Assembly (NCBI RefSeq): GCF_033170155.1
Contig: NZ_CP137079.1
Location: 1,984,001 to 2,048,000, forward strand
Direction: 5' to 3'
DNA: 64,000 bases
From: Raineyella sp. W15-4
GTDB taxonomy: Bacteria; Actinomycetota; Actinomycetes; Propionibacteriales; Propionibacteriaceae
Both the position numbers and the translations under genes were made by a program. Below the pieces are notes generated by a model. It worked only from the letters and a program-made list of their open reading frames with translations. It ran no database searches and had not been told where the DNA came from. Shown one piece after another: positions 1 to 7,581 of the stretch; within the stretch, counting starts at the first letter, position 1, and every line of letters starts with the position of its first letter.

Positions 1-662
1 AGCGCGCAGGCTCACGGACCTCGGTGTTCACCAGCGAGGAGGCGCCGCTGCTGCGCCCGCTGCCGGTCGTGGCGTTCGAGATCTCCCAGTGGGTCCGGGG
101 CCGGCGGGTCGGCCGCGACGGGCACGTGGTCTGGGCCAAGAATCGCTACTCGGTGCCGTTCGTCCACATCGGGACCCATGTCGACCTGCGGATCAGCGAC
201 ACCACGCTGGAGGTCTGGCGCCACGACGAACGCCTCGCGTCCCACCCGCTGCTGGCGGCCACGGCGGTCAACCAGTACCGCACCCGGCCCGCCGACCTGC
301 CCGACGGCAAGCCCTGGCGAGAATGGGATCCGGACCGGGTCAGGGCCTGGGCGGGCCGCATCGGCCCCGACACCACCACCGTCGTGGATCGGATCTTCGC
401 GTCCGTGACGATCGAGGAGCAGGGCCTGAATGCGGCCCTGGCCGTCCTACGCCTGTCGCGGCGCTACTCGGCACCGAGGCTAGAGGCCGCCAGCCGGATC
501 GCGCTCACGGCGGGCATCCGAACACCGCGCTACGCCCACCTGGCCCCGATCCTGGCGACCGGGCAGGACAAGACCCGCCCCGACCACACCCCACCACCGC
601 GCGAGAGCGCCGACGCCGGGTTCGTTCGTGGGGCCGACTACTACGCCGGAGGATCCCGATGA
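1..662 (+). CDS. istA: IS21-family transposase IstA, C-terminal part (cut by window edge)
   Basis: The reading frame is open to the left edge, so only about the last 219 residues are present. It resembles the part of IS21 IstA that follows the DDE core, including a beta-barrel-like stretch (VPFVHIGTHVDLRIS) and a basic tail. The stop overlaps the istB start by 4 bp (ATGA), the usual translationally coupled istAB arrangement. The DDE triad lies outside the window, so activity cannot be judged. The IstA/IstB pair would mobilise the element whose right end lies near 1528. Confidence 0.85.
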   Translation, partial: RAGSRTSVFTSEEAPLLRPLPVVAFEISQWVRGRRVGRDGHVVWAKNRYSVPFVHIGTHVDLRISDTTLEVWRHDERLASHPLLAATAVNQYRTRPADLPDGKPWREWDPDRVRAWAGRIGPDTTTVVDRIFASVTIEEQGLNAALAVLRLSRRYSAPRLEAASRIALTAGIRTPRYAHLAPILATGQDKTRPDHTPPPRESADAGFVRGADYYAGGSR

Positions 663-1411
663 GCGCCCTGGACATGGAGACCAAGCGCAAGCTGCGCGAG
701 ATGGGCGTCGGCGACCTGGCCGACGCGCTCGAGGCCCAGGACGACGCCCTCACCATGGATCTGCCGTTCGCCGAACGGGTCCGGCTCGCGGTCGACGACG
801 CGCACGGCGCGTTCACCGATACCAAGGTCGCCGGCCTGATCCGCCGGGCCGGGCTGCGTTACCCGAACGCAGACCTACGCGCCCTCGACCTGATCGAACA
901 ACGCGGCCTGGACCGCACTGTCCTGGCCGAACTGGCGACCTGCCGGTTCATCACCGCCAACCGCAGCGTGGTCCTGGAAGGCTTCACCGGCTCGGGCAAG
1001 TCCTACCTCGCCTCCGCGCTGGCCCGCAACGCCTGCCACCACCGGATCCGGGCCCACGTGATCCGGATGCCCGACCTGGTCGAGGCCTGGACCCTGGCCC
1101 GCGACCAGACCCAGGGCGCCACCAAGTTCCTGCGCAAGTACGCCGCGTTCAACCTCCTCGTGCTGGACGAGTGGCTCCTCGACCAGCCCGACGAGGCCAC
1201 CCGGACGATGCTGCTCGAACTGATGGAACGCCGCCACGACACCGGCTCGACCGTGTTCGCCACCCAGTACCCCAAGAAGGACTGGCACCAGCGCCTCGGC
1301 GGCGGAGTCCGCGCCGACGCGATCATGGACCGGATCGTCCACACCGCGATCTGGATCAACACCGGACCCATCAACATGCGAGAACGAGCGGCCCAGACCC
1401 AGACCCTCTGA
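659..1411 (+). CDS. istB: IS21-family helper ATPase IstB
   Basis: This 250-aa AAA+ ATPase assists the IstA transposase in target capture. Walker A is GFTGSGKS at residues 108-115 and Walker B is VLDE at about 168-171. Length and motifs match full-length IstB, so the gene looks intact. The ATG at 659 is chosen because it overlaps the istA stop. The same frame stays open upstream, but that part is antisense-like shadow across istA. A GC-rich hairpin and the element's end repeats follow directly. Confidence 0.93.
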   Translation: MSALDMETKRKLREMGVGDLADALEAQDDALTMDLPFAERVRLAVDDAHGAFTDTKVAGLIRRAGLRYPNADLRALDLIEQRGLDRTVLAELATCRFITANRSVVLEGFTGSGKSYLASALARNACHHRIRAHVIRMPDLVEAWTLARDQTQGATKFLRKYAAFNLLVLDEWLLDQPDEATRTMLLELMERRHDTGSTVFATQYPKKDWHQRLGGGVRADAIMDRIVHTAIWINTGPINMRERAAQTQTL

Positions 1412-1419
1412 CCCCACGC

Positions 1420-1458
1420 TGAGCGCCAGCGGCACCCACCCACCGCCGCTGGCGCTCA
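1420..1458 (+). terminator. Hairpin after istB
   Basis: A 13-bp perfect inverted repeat (tgagcgccagcgg at 1420-1432, ccgctggcgctca at 1446-1458) with a 13-nt loop lies 8 bp after the istB stop. There is no T-run. Its core GGCGCTCA is also the core of the IS end repeats just downstream, so it may serve as a transposase-binding end structure as well as a terminator. Confidence 0.5.
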
Positions 1459-1466
1459 CCCGCACC

Positions 1467-1528
1467 AACCGGTGGCGCCCAAGCCCGATAACCGGTGGCG
1501 CTCAACGTCAATAACTGGTGGCGCTCAA
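1467..1528 (+). repeat. IS21 right-end array: three repeats at 23-bp spacing
   Basis: Three copies of a 16-bp motif, aaccggtggcgcccaa (1467), aaccggtggcgctcaa (1490) and aactggtggcgctcaa (1513), start exactly 23 bp apart. IS21-family elements carry multiple terminal repeats bound by IstA, so these mark the right end of the element. Immediately beyond the third copy, leftward aminotransferase coding sequence resumes. The left end of the element is outside the window, so the target duplication cannot be checked. Confidence 0.75.
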
Positions 1529-2091
1529 CCCTCCAAATACTCATCCAGGTCAGGTACTCGTAGACCTCGTCACTGATCACCCACAGGTCGTGCCGGGAGG
1601 CGAACGCGAGCAGCGCCGCCACGGTCGTACGGTCGAAGACCACGCCGAGCGGGTTGGAGGGGCTGTTGATGAGCAGCGCCCGGGTGGACGGGGTGACGAG
1701 GGACTCCAGCTCGGTCAGATCGGGCCGGAAGCCGTGCGGCGAGCTCAGCGGGTACGGCACCGGGACCGCACCCAACAGCCGAGGCGTCATGGAGAACGTC
1801 GGGTAGCCGGGATCGGGGATGAGGATCTCGCTGCCGGCCTCGAGGGTGAACGACATCGCCATGTGCAGCGCCTGGGCCCCGCCCGACGTCACGTGCACCT
1901 GCTCGTCGCTGACCCGGTAGCCGTTGTACCGATCGAGTTTGGCGGCAATCGCTCGGCGCAGCGGGGCGATCCCGCTGTTCGGGGTGTAGGCGGTGTCGTC
2001 GCGTTCCCATGCCTCGGCTCCGGCACGCAGGATGTGGCACGCGACGGGCAGCTCGGGCTCGCCGACCGCCAGCGGGATCACGTCGTCCAGA
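1529..2091 (-). pseudogene. Class I/II PLP aminotransferase, middle fragment (interrupted by two ISs)
   Basis: Leftward frame encoding a fold-type I aminotransferase from about residue 27 onward: AVGEPELP near the start, the cofactor loop SGGAQALHMA, SNPLG and DEVYEYL. It breaks off before the PLP lysine because the IS21 end begins at about 1528. Its N-terminal codons lie on the far side of the IS1634-type element (3739-3817). Removing that element and one 5-bp repeat restores an uninterrupted frame reading ...AAGLDDVIPLAVGEP. The gene is dead without its C-terminal half. Substrate is unknown. Confidence 0.85.
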
Positions 2092-3738
2092 CCTGACTTG
2101 CACAGTTTTAGTGCCCCGTGAGGTCGGGGATCTTGTCGAGGATGGCGGCGGCGTCACTGCTGAGGCGGGGCTGGGCGGTGACCTGTTCACCGGCGATGGT
2201 GATCGTGACGGTCTGGAGGGGTCGCAGGGTCTGAACGAGCCTCTTGATGCTGACCCCGGTGCGCTGCTGCAGGTAGCGCGAAACGGCGAGGGCGGCGAAG
2301 ACGACCGTGAGGTGGGCCTCGATGGAGTCCTTCTTGTGATGGAAGACCGGCCGCGCGGCGAGATCGCTCTTCGTCATTCTGAAGGACGCCTCGACGTGCC
2401 ACAGGTCGTGGTAGGCCGCCACGACAGCCTCGGCGTCCATCACGTCGGCACCGATGTTGGTGACGTAGCCCTTGTAGCCGGTGGAGGCGCGGGCCCGTTC
2501 GATCACAGCCCAGTTGACCTCGGCCTTCTTCCCCTCCCCGTCGCCGGTGACGGTCACGAACCGGTCCCGGGCGACGGGCCGCTTGCCCGCGGCGACTTTC
2601 TCGGCCTTGGCGATCTGGGCGTTGATCGCGCGATCCTCACGCCGTCGCCGGGCCGCGGAGTAGTGGTAGACGACCCGGCGGGTGCGCCTGTCCTTCCCGG
2701 TTCCCATGGCGCGGCTCGTCTCGATCGTGGCACCGTCGGGGGAGTAGTTCCCGTGCGCCTCGAAATGGTCAGCCAGATCGTAGGGTGCCCGCGACTGCCG
2801 TGACCCGACGATGAACCGACAGCCGACATCCTCCAGCGCGTTCAGGTTCGTCGCGGACAACATCCCGGCGTCCGCGACGACCACCAGCTCGGTGATGCCG
2901 TGACGGGCCCGGAAAGCCTTGATCACCGGCACCAGCGTTTTCGTCTCGGCCTTGGCCCCGTCGAACATCGCGATCTCCAGGGGGAACCCGCCGGCGTCGA
3001 CCAGCAGACCGACGCTGACCTGCGGGTCGATGCGGTGTTCCTTGCTCATGCCGACCTTGCGGAGCCGGTCCTCGTCAGTGATCTCGAAGTGGAGTGTCGT
3101 CAGGTCGTACATGACCAGGGCGACCGGACCGGCGGCCTGGACGTGGGCCCAGCAGGCGGTCGCGACCCGGCCGCGATAGTTCCGCTCGACGCAGCGGCGC
3201 AGGCAGTTGCCGATCGTGTTGCGGTGCGGCGTGGCCAGCCCCAGGTCGCCCAGTACCCGGATCGTGTCGAGTTTCGAGGTCGGCTCGATGATCCTCGCGG
3301 CGACCAGCTGGGCGAACACCCCGTCCCCGAGCTGGTCGAAGCCCAGATGGCGGTAGGCACCCATGAGGGCGTCCCACAACAGCCGGCTGGCCTTCGCCTC
3401 CACCACCGGCCCCGACGGTGCCGGACCAGGCGGGACGGGATCGAACGGCAACGCCTCGTCCTGGAGGCCATGCAGACGCTGCTGGGCTGCGCTGAGCAGC
3501 ACCGCCAGCTCGGTCTCGTCATGGGCCGAGCCGACATGCTCCACGATCCGACGCTGCCCGTTGCGCTTCTCCACGATCTGCACCGCGGTCGCACCCGAGG
3601 CCGTCTTCACCTTCCGCAGGAACGGGCTCACCCCCGCCAGCCTACAGAACCCCCCGATTAGTGCCCCAAAACCGACCCCCAAACCGACTCCCACAAGGCC
3701 ATCTACCTCGCCGAGAAGCCTCACTTGTGCAAGTCAGG
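2092..3738. mobile_element. Complete IS1634-family insertion sequence (copy A, 1647 bp)
   Basis: Perfect 13-bp terminal inverted repeats are cctgacttgcaca at 2092-2104 and its complement at 3726-3738. The 5-bp direct repeat ccaga (2087-2091 and 3739-3743) is the target duplication. One transposase gene fills the element on the minus strand. The insertion splits the aminotransferase gene after codon 26. Ends, target repeat and transposase all look intact. Confidence 0.9.
2108..3631 (-). CDS. IS1634-family DDE transposase (copy A)
   Basis: About 507 aa. The motif LVVVADAGMLS and the late WHVEASFRMTKSDL segment are the D- and E-bearing DDE parts of IS1634/IS4-type transposases. The GTG at 3631 is chosen because homology with the second copy (18526-20115) starts at SPFLRKVKTASGATAVQIV. 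The frame stays open for another 31 codons toward the terminal repeat, but that part is low-complexity and unlikely to be translated. The two copies are clearly homologous but diverged, so they are different elements and not a recent duplication. Confidence 0.9.
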   Translation of the reverse strand: MSPFLRKVKTASGATAVQIVEKRNGQRRIVEHVGSAHDETELAVLLSAAQQRLHGLQDEALPFDPVPPGPAPSGPVVEAKASRLLWDALMGAYRHLGFDQLGDGVFAQLVAARIIEPTSKLDTIRVLGDLGLATPHRNTIGNCLRRCVERNYRGRVATACWAHVQAAGPVALVMYDLTTLHFEITDEDRLRKVGMSKEHRIDPQVSVGLLVDAGGFPLEIAMFDGAKAETKTLVPVIKAFRARHGITELVVVADAGMLSATNLNALEDVGCRFIVGSRQSRAPYDLADHFEAHGNYSPDGATIETSRAMGTGKDRRTRRVVYHYSAARRRREDRAINAQIAKAEKVAAGKRPVARDRFVTVTGDGEGKKAEVNWAVIERARASTGYKGYVTNIGADVMDAEAVVAAYHDLWHVEASFRMTKSDLAARPVFHHKKDSIEAHLTVVFAALAVSRYLQQRTGVSIKRLVQTLRPLQTVTITIAGEQVTAQPRLSSDAAAILDKIPDLTGH

Positions 3739-3817
3739 CCAGACCAGCGGCGAGCTCGAAGATCCGCCGGATCCCCGACGACGGGACGGCGGCGATGGTC
3801 GAGGCGATCCGTGGCAT
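3739..3817 (-). pseudogene. Aminotransferase N-terminal fragment
   Basis: This is the start of the interrupted aminotransferase: ATG at 3817 preceded by a good ribosome site (GGAAGGA, about 6 nt upstream). It codes for MPRIASTIAAVPSSGIRRIF and then ELAAGL before running into the IS1634-type end at 3738. The continuation is at 2086 and below. The intact start and SD mean it may still be transcribed and give a short peptide ending inside the IS. Confidence 0.85.
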
Positions 3818-4015
3818 GAGCGGTCCTTCCGACGACTGCTCGGCAGCGTAGGACGGAAATATGACAGTCATGACACGAAGATGACAACTGAGCCCCCGGG
3901 CTGGATCAGCCTGCCGGGCCGAACGGGATCAGCTGGGAAAGCGGAGTCGGCGACCGTACGATCCAGTCGGCCGCCGACGCGGTCGAGCAGAAGCTCAACC
4001 CCACGGCTCCTTCGA

Positions 4016-4723
4016 TCAGAGCCTGATGATGAGATCGGCGCGCTCGACGACACGGGCATCATGCGTCGCGATCACCGCGATTCCCCCGCTTCGGCAGTGG
4101 TCCGTCACGAAGTCGTTCAATCGCGTTGTGTTCTCGTCATCCAACGCGGACGTCGGCTCGTCCATCAGGAGTATGCGTGGCTGACGCAGAGCCAGCCTGA
4201 TGAGTGCGACCCGTTGCTGTTCGCCACCGCTCAGACGATAGGCAGGGGTGGACAACAGCGCGATCGGCAGGTCGAAACGGTCGAAGACCTCCTCAATGCC
4301 GCTCAGGTCTCGAGAGAACCGGTAGCCGCCTACTTCGAGGTTCTTGCGGACCGACCAGGACGCCACCAGTCCGAAATTCTGGAAGAGAAACCCGACGGTC
4401 TCACGAAGGAACCGCCGCCGACTGCCTCCCCGCAACGCGGCCATGCCAGTACCGCAGACGACCAGTTCGCCACTGGTCATCTTTTCGAGGCTCCCGAGGC
4501 ACTGGAGAAAGGTGGTCTTTCCCGAACCACTCTGTCCACACACTGCCGTCACCATGCCTGGCTCGATCTCCACGTCCAGGCCGCGCCACAGGACTCGACC
4601 CGGGTAAGCGAACTCGAGATCGTGGCCCGCGATGCCCGCGCCAGCCAGCTCGATGTCCCCTCCACCACCACCCGACACGCATGGGGCAGCCGCTTGCACC
4701 ACATCCACCTCGCGCTGCTTCAT
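4016..4723 (-). CDS. ABC transporter ATP-binding protein, lactococcin-972 bacteriocin group
   Basis: This 235-aa ATPase has Walker A GQSGSGKTT (63-71), Q-loop Q115, signature LSGGEQQ (164-170), Walker B ILLMDEP (184-190) and H-loop H221, so it is complete. It resembles the LolD/MacB-like ATPases found beside lactococcin-972-type bacteriocins. The start at 4723 is set by the ATGA overlap with the upstream permease; the frame stays open further upstream but only over permease codons. It should energise the permease to export the bacteriocin or protect the producer. Which of the two it does is not known. Confidence 0.88.
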   Translation of the reverse strand: MKQREVDVVQAAAPCVSGGGGGDIELAGAGIAGHDLEFAYPGRVLWRGLDVEIEPGMVTAVCGQSGSGKTTFLQCLGSLEKMTSGELVVCGTGMAALRGGSRRRFLRETVGFLFQNFGLVASWSVRKNLEVGGYRFSRDLSGIEEVFDRFDLPIALLSTPAYRLSGGEQQRVALIRLALRQPRILLMDEPTSALDDENTTRLNDFVTDHCRSGGIAVIATHDARVVERADLIIRL

Positions 4724-6762
4724 GAGATCACCAATGCCTCTCGTCGCTCCTGCCTGCCGAGCAGCAAGAGAGCGGTTGTCGCTGCCAGCAAGGCAAGAAC
4801 GCCACCTGCGAACACGATCCCTGCTTTGGCCGCCAATGCGAGGTCGATCGTCAGCAGGTAGGCCGCCGACGGCGCGATGACCAGACAGCCCGTCATTGTC
4901 ACATAGCGCCAGTGGATCCCCAGATAGCTCCGGCCGGTCGTCCACAACAGGAAGATCGCCACTCGATTCCGAAGAAGGTAGATGGCGGAGAGAATCACCA
5001 AAGCCATCGAGAGGACGGTCACCATGAGAACCATGCCAGTGATGACAACCTTGTAATCAGCTTCTCTGTTGACACGATAGAGTTCGGATGCTTGGGCGAC
5101 AATCTCGATGTCGGCAGCTCCGGAAACCCCATACTGATCCAGCAACCTGACCAGGGAATCACGATCCTTGAAGGCGCCGGATCCCGCATAGAAATGGTCG
5201 TCAAACAACCCGCCGCGCGCATCGGTCACGAGCATCACCGGATCGACCAGGTACATGGGTCGCCCCGGAGCAGTGTCCGCACCGTTGTAGTCGAGACGGG
5301 GTACCACACCAAGATCGACGCCATCCAGCACCGTGAGCTGGGGGGCGACACGATCGGCGGGATCCCGCAGCGATGCCTCCCAAGACAACCAATCGGTGGC
5401 GTGCGAGATGATCTCCCTTCGCTCATCTCCGCGGCCGGACGGGATCAGAAGGGCGACTCCTCCAAGCGGTCGGGTAGCCTCCTCGACATGCCGACGAAGA
5501 CTCGCATCGGCAGCATCCAACGAACCCAGGAATGCAGTGTTGGCGACCAGAGCGGTCGGTCGGCCCTTCTGGTCGAACGCCGTCCCACGTCCTGCTACTG
5601 CGTCGACCTGAGTGAGGAGGACTCCACCGGTCGACTCGGCCTGCCGATAGCTCTCCGCGAGCCCGTCGATCACCTGCTTAACGTCATCACCGACAATGGC
5701 GTAGGTCGTGTACGTGAACACAAGATTCGAGTGCGCTGCACGGTAGGAGTCCGCCTGCTGTTCCAGATGGCGATCGTTGGCACCCGCGAAGGCCTGCGCG
5801 GCGCCTGCCGAAGCAATGATGGAGGTCCCGACGATCGCGACGACCGAGAGGCTGGCCAGCAGTGCAACCGGGCGTTTTCCGGCCATAATACGCCCGATCG
5901 AGAATCCCCGCACGGCCAGCCCGAATAGTGCCGATGCGGCCAGCACGGCGCTGCCCTGAATCAGAACGTGCAGCGACGCGACCGTGATGATCGAGGCCCA
6001 TCGGTATCCCGCCGCCCACCCAAATGCGTAGCCCAACAGTGCTGCGGACGGGACCACTCCGGCCAACAGGGCCGGGATGAGTACACCGCCGGCTTCCCTG
6101 CCCAGGACTTGAACATACGACATACCGACCGATAGCCGCAGTCCGGCGACAGCCAGGCGCAGGCTGAGCAGATTGGCTCCGGCCAGGACCACGGCCACCC
6201 ACGCGATCACCACCGCCCCACCCCATGGGCTCCCGGTCAGAAAAATGGGCCATCTCAGGACAGCCGGAAGAGAGGGTACGGTCTTGACATCAGCCCCCAG
6301 AGAGGCGAGCGACTCCATGACAGCTTGCGCCTGCTCGGCACTCCCGTGGACGAAGAAGCCTCCCAACAGTTGATACCGCTCGATAGAACTTGCGGGATAG
6401 AGGCGTCCGACATATCTCCCGCCGAAGGTCGGGAAAGTGTGAGTCTGGACGTCACCGATGATCGATCCGGGATCCCCGGCGAACACGAAATAGTCGGTGG
6501 CCAGAATGCCGTTCTCAGGAGCGGGCCAACTCTTGTAGACGTTGACCCCCTCCGCCAGGGCCACCGCGTCCAGCGTCGTGGTGAACTCTTGGAGCGAGAC
6601 TCGGCCCGGAAGCGAGTAGAGGGCCACCCCTTGAGTGATTCCTTCCGGACCATAACGATCCTCGTCGGTCAAGAACATCGCCGTCGACAGGAGCAGCGTC
6701 AGCGAACACAGCCCAGTCGCCACCCAGAGCAGTAGCTTCCCCAGTACCAGATTGCTACGCAC
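4720..6762 (-). CDS. Bacteriocin-associated integral membrane protein (lactococcin-972-type permease/immunity)
   Basis: This 680-aa protein has an N-terminal TM helix (about residues 8-30), a large extracytoplasmic region and a central hydrophobic block of about four helices. A second soluble domain and about three C-terminal helices follow, ending in QERREALVIS. Layout, size and partners match the putative immunity/export protein that accompanies lactococcin 972. The GTG start at 6762 has AGGAG about 6 nt upstream. It is cotranscribed with the ATPase (4-bp overlap) and lies 124 bp downstream of the bacteriocin gene on the same strand. Family placement rests on architecture and context, so the exact role (export or self-protection) is inferred. 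Confidence 0.82.
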   Translation of the reverse strand: MRSNLVLGKLLLWVATGLCSLTLLLSTAMFLTDEDRYGPEGITQGVALYSLPGRVSLQEFTTTLDAVALAEGVNVYKSWPAPENGILATDYFVFAGDPGSIIGDVQTHTFPTFGGRYVGRLYPASSIERYQLLGGFFVHGSAEQAQAVMESLASLGADVKTVPSLPAVLRWPIFLTGSPWGGAVVIAWVAVVLAGANLLSLRLAVAGLRLSVGMSYVQVLGREAGGVLIPALLAGVVPSAALLGYAFGWAAGYRWASIITVASLHVLIQGSAVLAASALFGLAVRGFSIGRIMAGKRPVALLASLSVVAIVGTSIIASAGAAQAFAGANDRHLEQQADSYRAAHSNLVFTYTTYAIVGDDVKQVIDGLAESYRQAESTGGVLLTQVDAVAGRGTAFDQKGRPTALVANTAFLGSLDAADASLRRHVEEATRPLGGVALLIPSGRGDERREIISHATDWLSWEASLRDPADRVAPQLTVLDGVDLGVVPRLDYNGADTAPGRPMYLVDPVMLVTDARGGLFDDHFYAGSGAFKDRDSLVRLLDQYGVSGAADIEIVAQASELYRVNREADYKVVITGMVLMVTVLSMALVILSAIYLLRNRVAIFLLWTTGRSYLGIHWRYVTMTGCLVIAPSAAYLLTIDLALAAKAGIVFAGGVLALLAATTALLLLGRQERREALVIS

Positions 6763-6767
6763 TCCAC

Positions 6768-6807
6768 TCTCCTGTTCTCCGGTTGCGTCTCCTATTCTCC
6801 AGTTGCG
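6768..6807. repeat. 20-bp tandem repeat upstream of the permease start
   Basis: Two adjacent 20-bp units (6768-6787 and 6788-6807) differ at two positions. Read on the coding strand, each unit contains a GGAGA-A-AGGAGA type purine tract, so the unit nearest the start supplies the ribosome binding site and the other is a decoy or duplicate. This may tune permease translation relative to the bacteriocin precursor. Confidence 0.6.
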
Positions 6808-6886
6808 ACGGCGCTACGAACCAATGACACCCATCGACTGTGGGGGTCGGCTCCCTCGCCTGAGTGCCGACACCCACTCCCGTCAA

Positions 6887-7177
6887 TCAGGAAACTCGCC
6901 AGTACGCCGTGTTCCCCGCCAGAGTGGCGGACGTAGAGGCGTACGACCACCGTCCCTGAGGCGTCCAGGGAGACGCGACACAGCGAACCCCACTGCACGC
7001 CGTGCTTCCATGAACCTTGGAACCGTGATAATAGTTGGACCACACAATTCCGCCAACTCCGTAGTTCCAAGTACCACCGCCAACCGGAACGACAGTGGCG
7101 TTGGCCGATGCCGCGCTTCCGGCTGCGATACCGAGGGTCACAACAGCCGTGGCGATTGCCTTTGCGATTCGATTCAT
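6887..7177 (-). CDS. Lactococcin-972-family bacteriocin precursor
   Basis: This 96-aa secreted precursor has a Sec signal peptide at 1-27 (basic MNRIAK, hydrophobic core, ANA cleavage box), leaving a mature peptide of about 69 aa. The mature part carries the family pattern GGGTWNYG (33-40) and SNYYHGSKVH (47-56) and ends in an aromatic tail (YWRVS). Lactococcin 972 is known to bind lipid II and block septum formation. Cys61 and Cys66 could form a small disulfide. The ATG at 7177 has AAAGGGA 8 nt upstream. The permease and ATPase genes follow, which is the canonical locus order. Confidence 0.9.
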   Translation of the reverse strand: MNRIAKAIATAVVTLGIAAGSAASANATVVPVGGGTWNYGVGGIVWSNYYHGSKVHGSTACSGVRCVASPWTPQGRWSYASTSATLAGNTAYWRVS

Positions 7178-7220
7178 GTTCCATTTCCCTTTCGTTCAAA
7201 TTGTCCAACACGCCACACTC

Positions 7221-7243
7221 GATCTCTCACATGAACAGAGATC
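7221..7243. promoter_or_regulatory. Inverted repeat upstream of the bacteriocin gene
   Basis: gatctct (7221-7227) and agagatc (7237-7243) form a 7-bp inverted repeat with a 9-bp centre, about 45 nt upstream of the bacteriocin start. It could be an operator for the adjacent response regulator or a hairpin in the leader. The region 7178-7581 (about 400 bp) between the divergent bacteriocin and kinase genes holds this, a second inverted repeat at 7511-7527, and no supported gene. Confidence 0.4.
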
Positions 7244-7510
7244 TTGCGTATACTTGTCTATCGAGGTGGGCAGATGGGGTAGAGCACAGGCCACCATTGG
7301 CAGATTCCATTAGGCTCGATACCCACCATCACCATCGAGGTTTCGTCTGGATAGGAGTCCAGGCTGACGTCCCCAGAGGGAACAGTTCCAGCCAGCGCAA
7401 GCAGAATGAATAGAGTACTAACGATTCGCTCCAAATTTCGTCAGATGACCGTCCAGCTTTTTCTAGTCAGATGCTATCTGCCGTCACGTCCGCCGTACGA
7501 GTCCTAAGTA

Positions 7511-7527
7511 GTTGACGCTGAGTCAAC
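7511..7527. promoter_or_regulatory. Inverted repeat upstream of the sensor kinase
   Basis: gttgac (7511-7516), gctga, gtcaac (7522-7527) is a 6-bp inverted repeat about 55 bp before the kinase start. It is a plausible site for autoregulation of the two-component system. The left arm also contains a TTGAC -35-like element. Confidence 0.35.
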
Positions 7528-7581
7528 GATGGTCGACCTGTCCGTACTTCGCCGACGCATCGAGTGCGTTATGCTCCGCCC

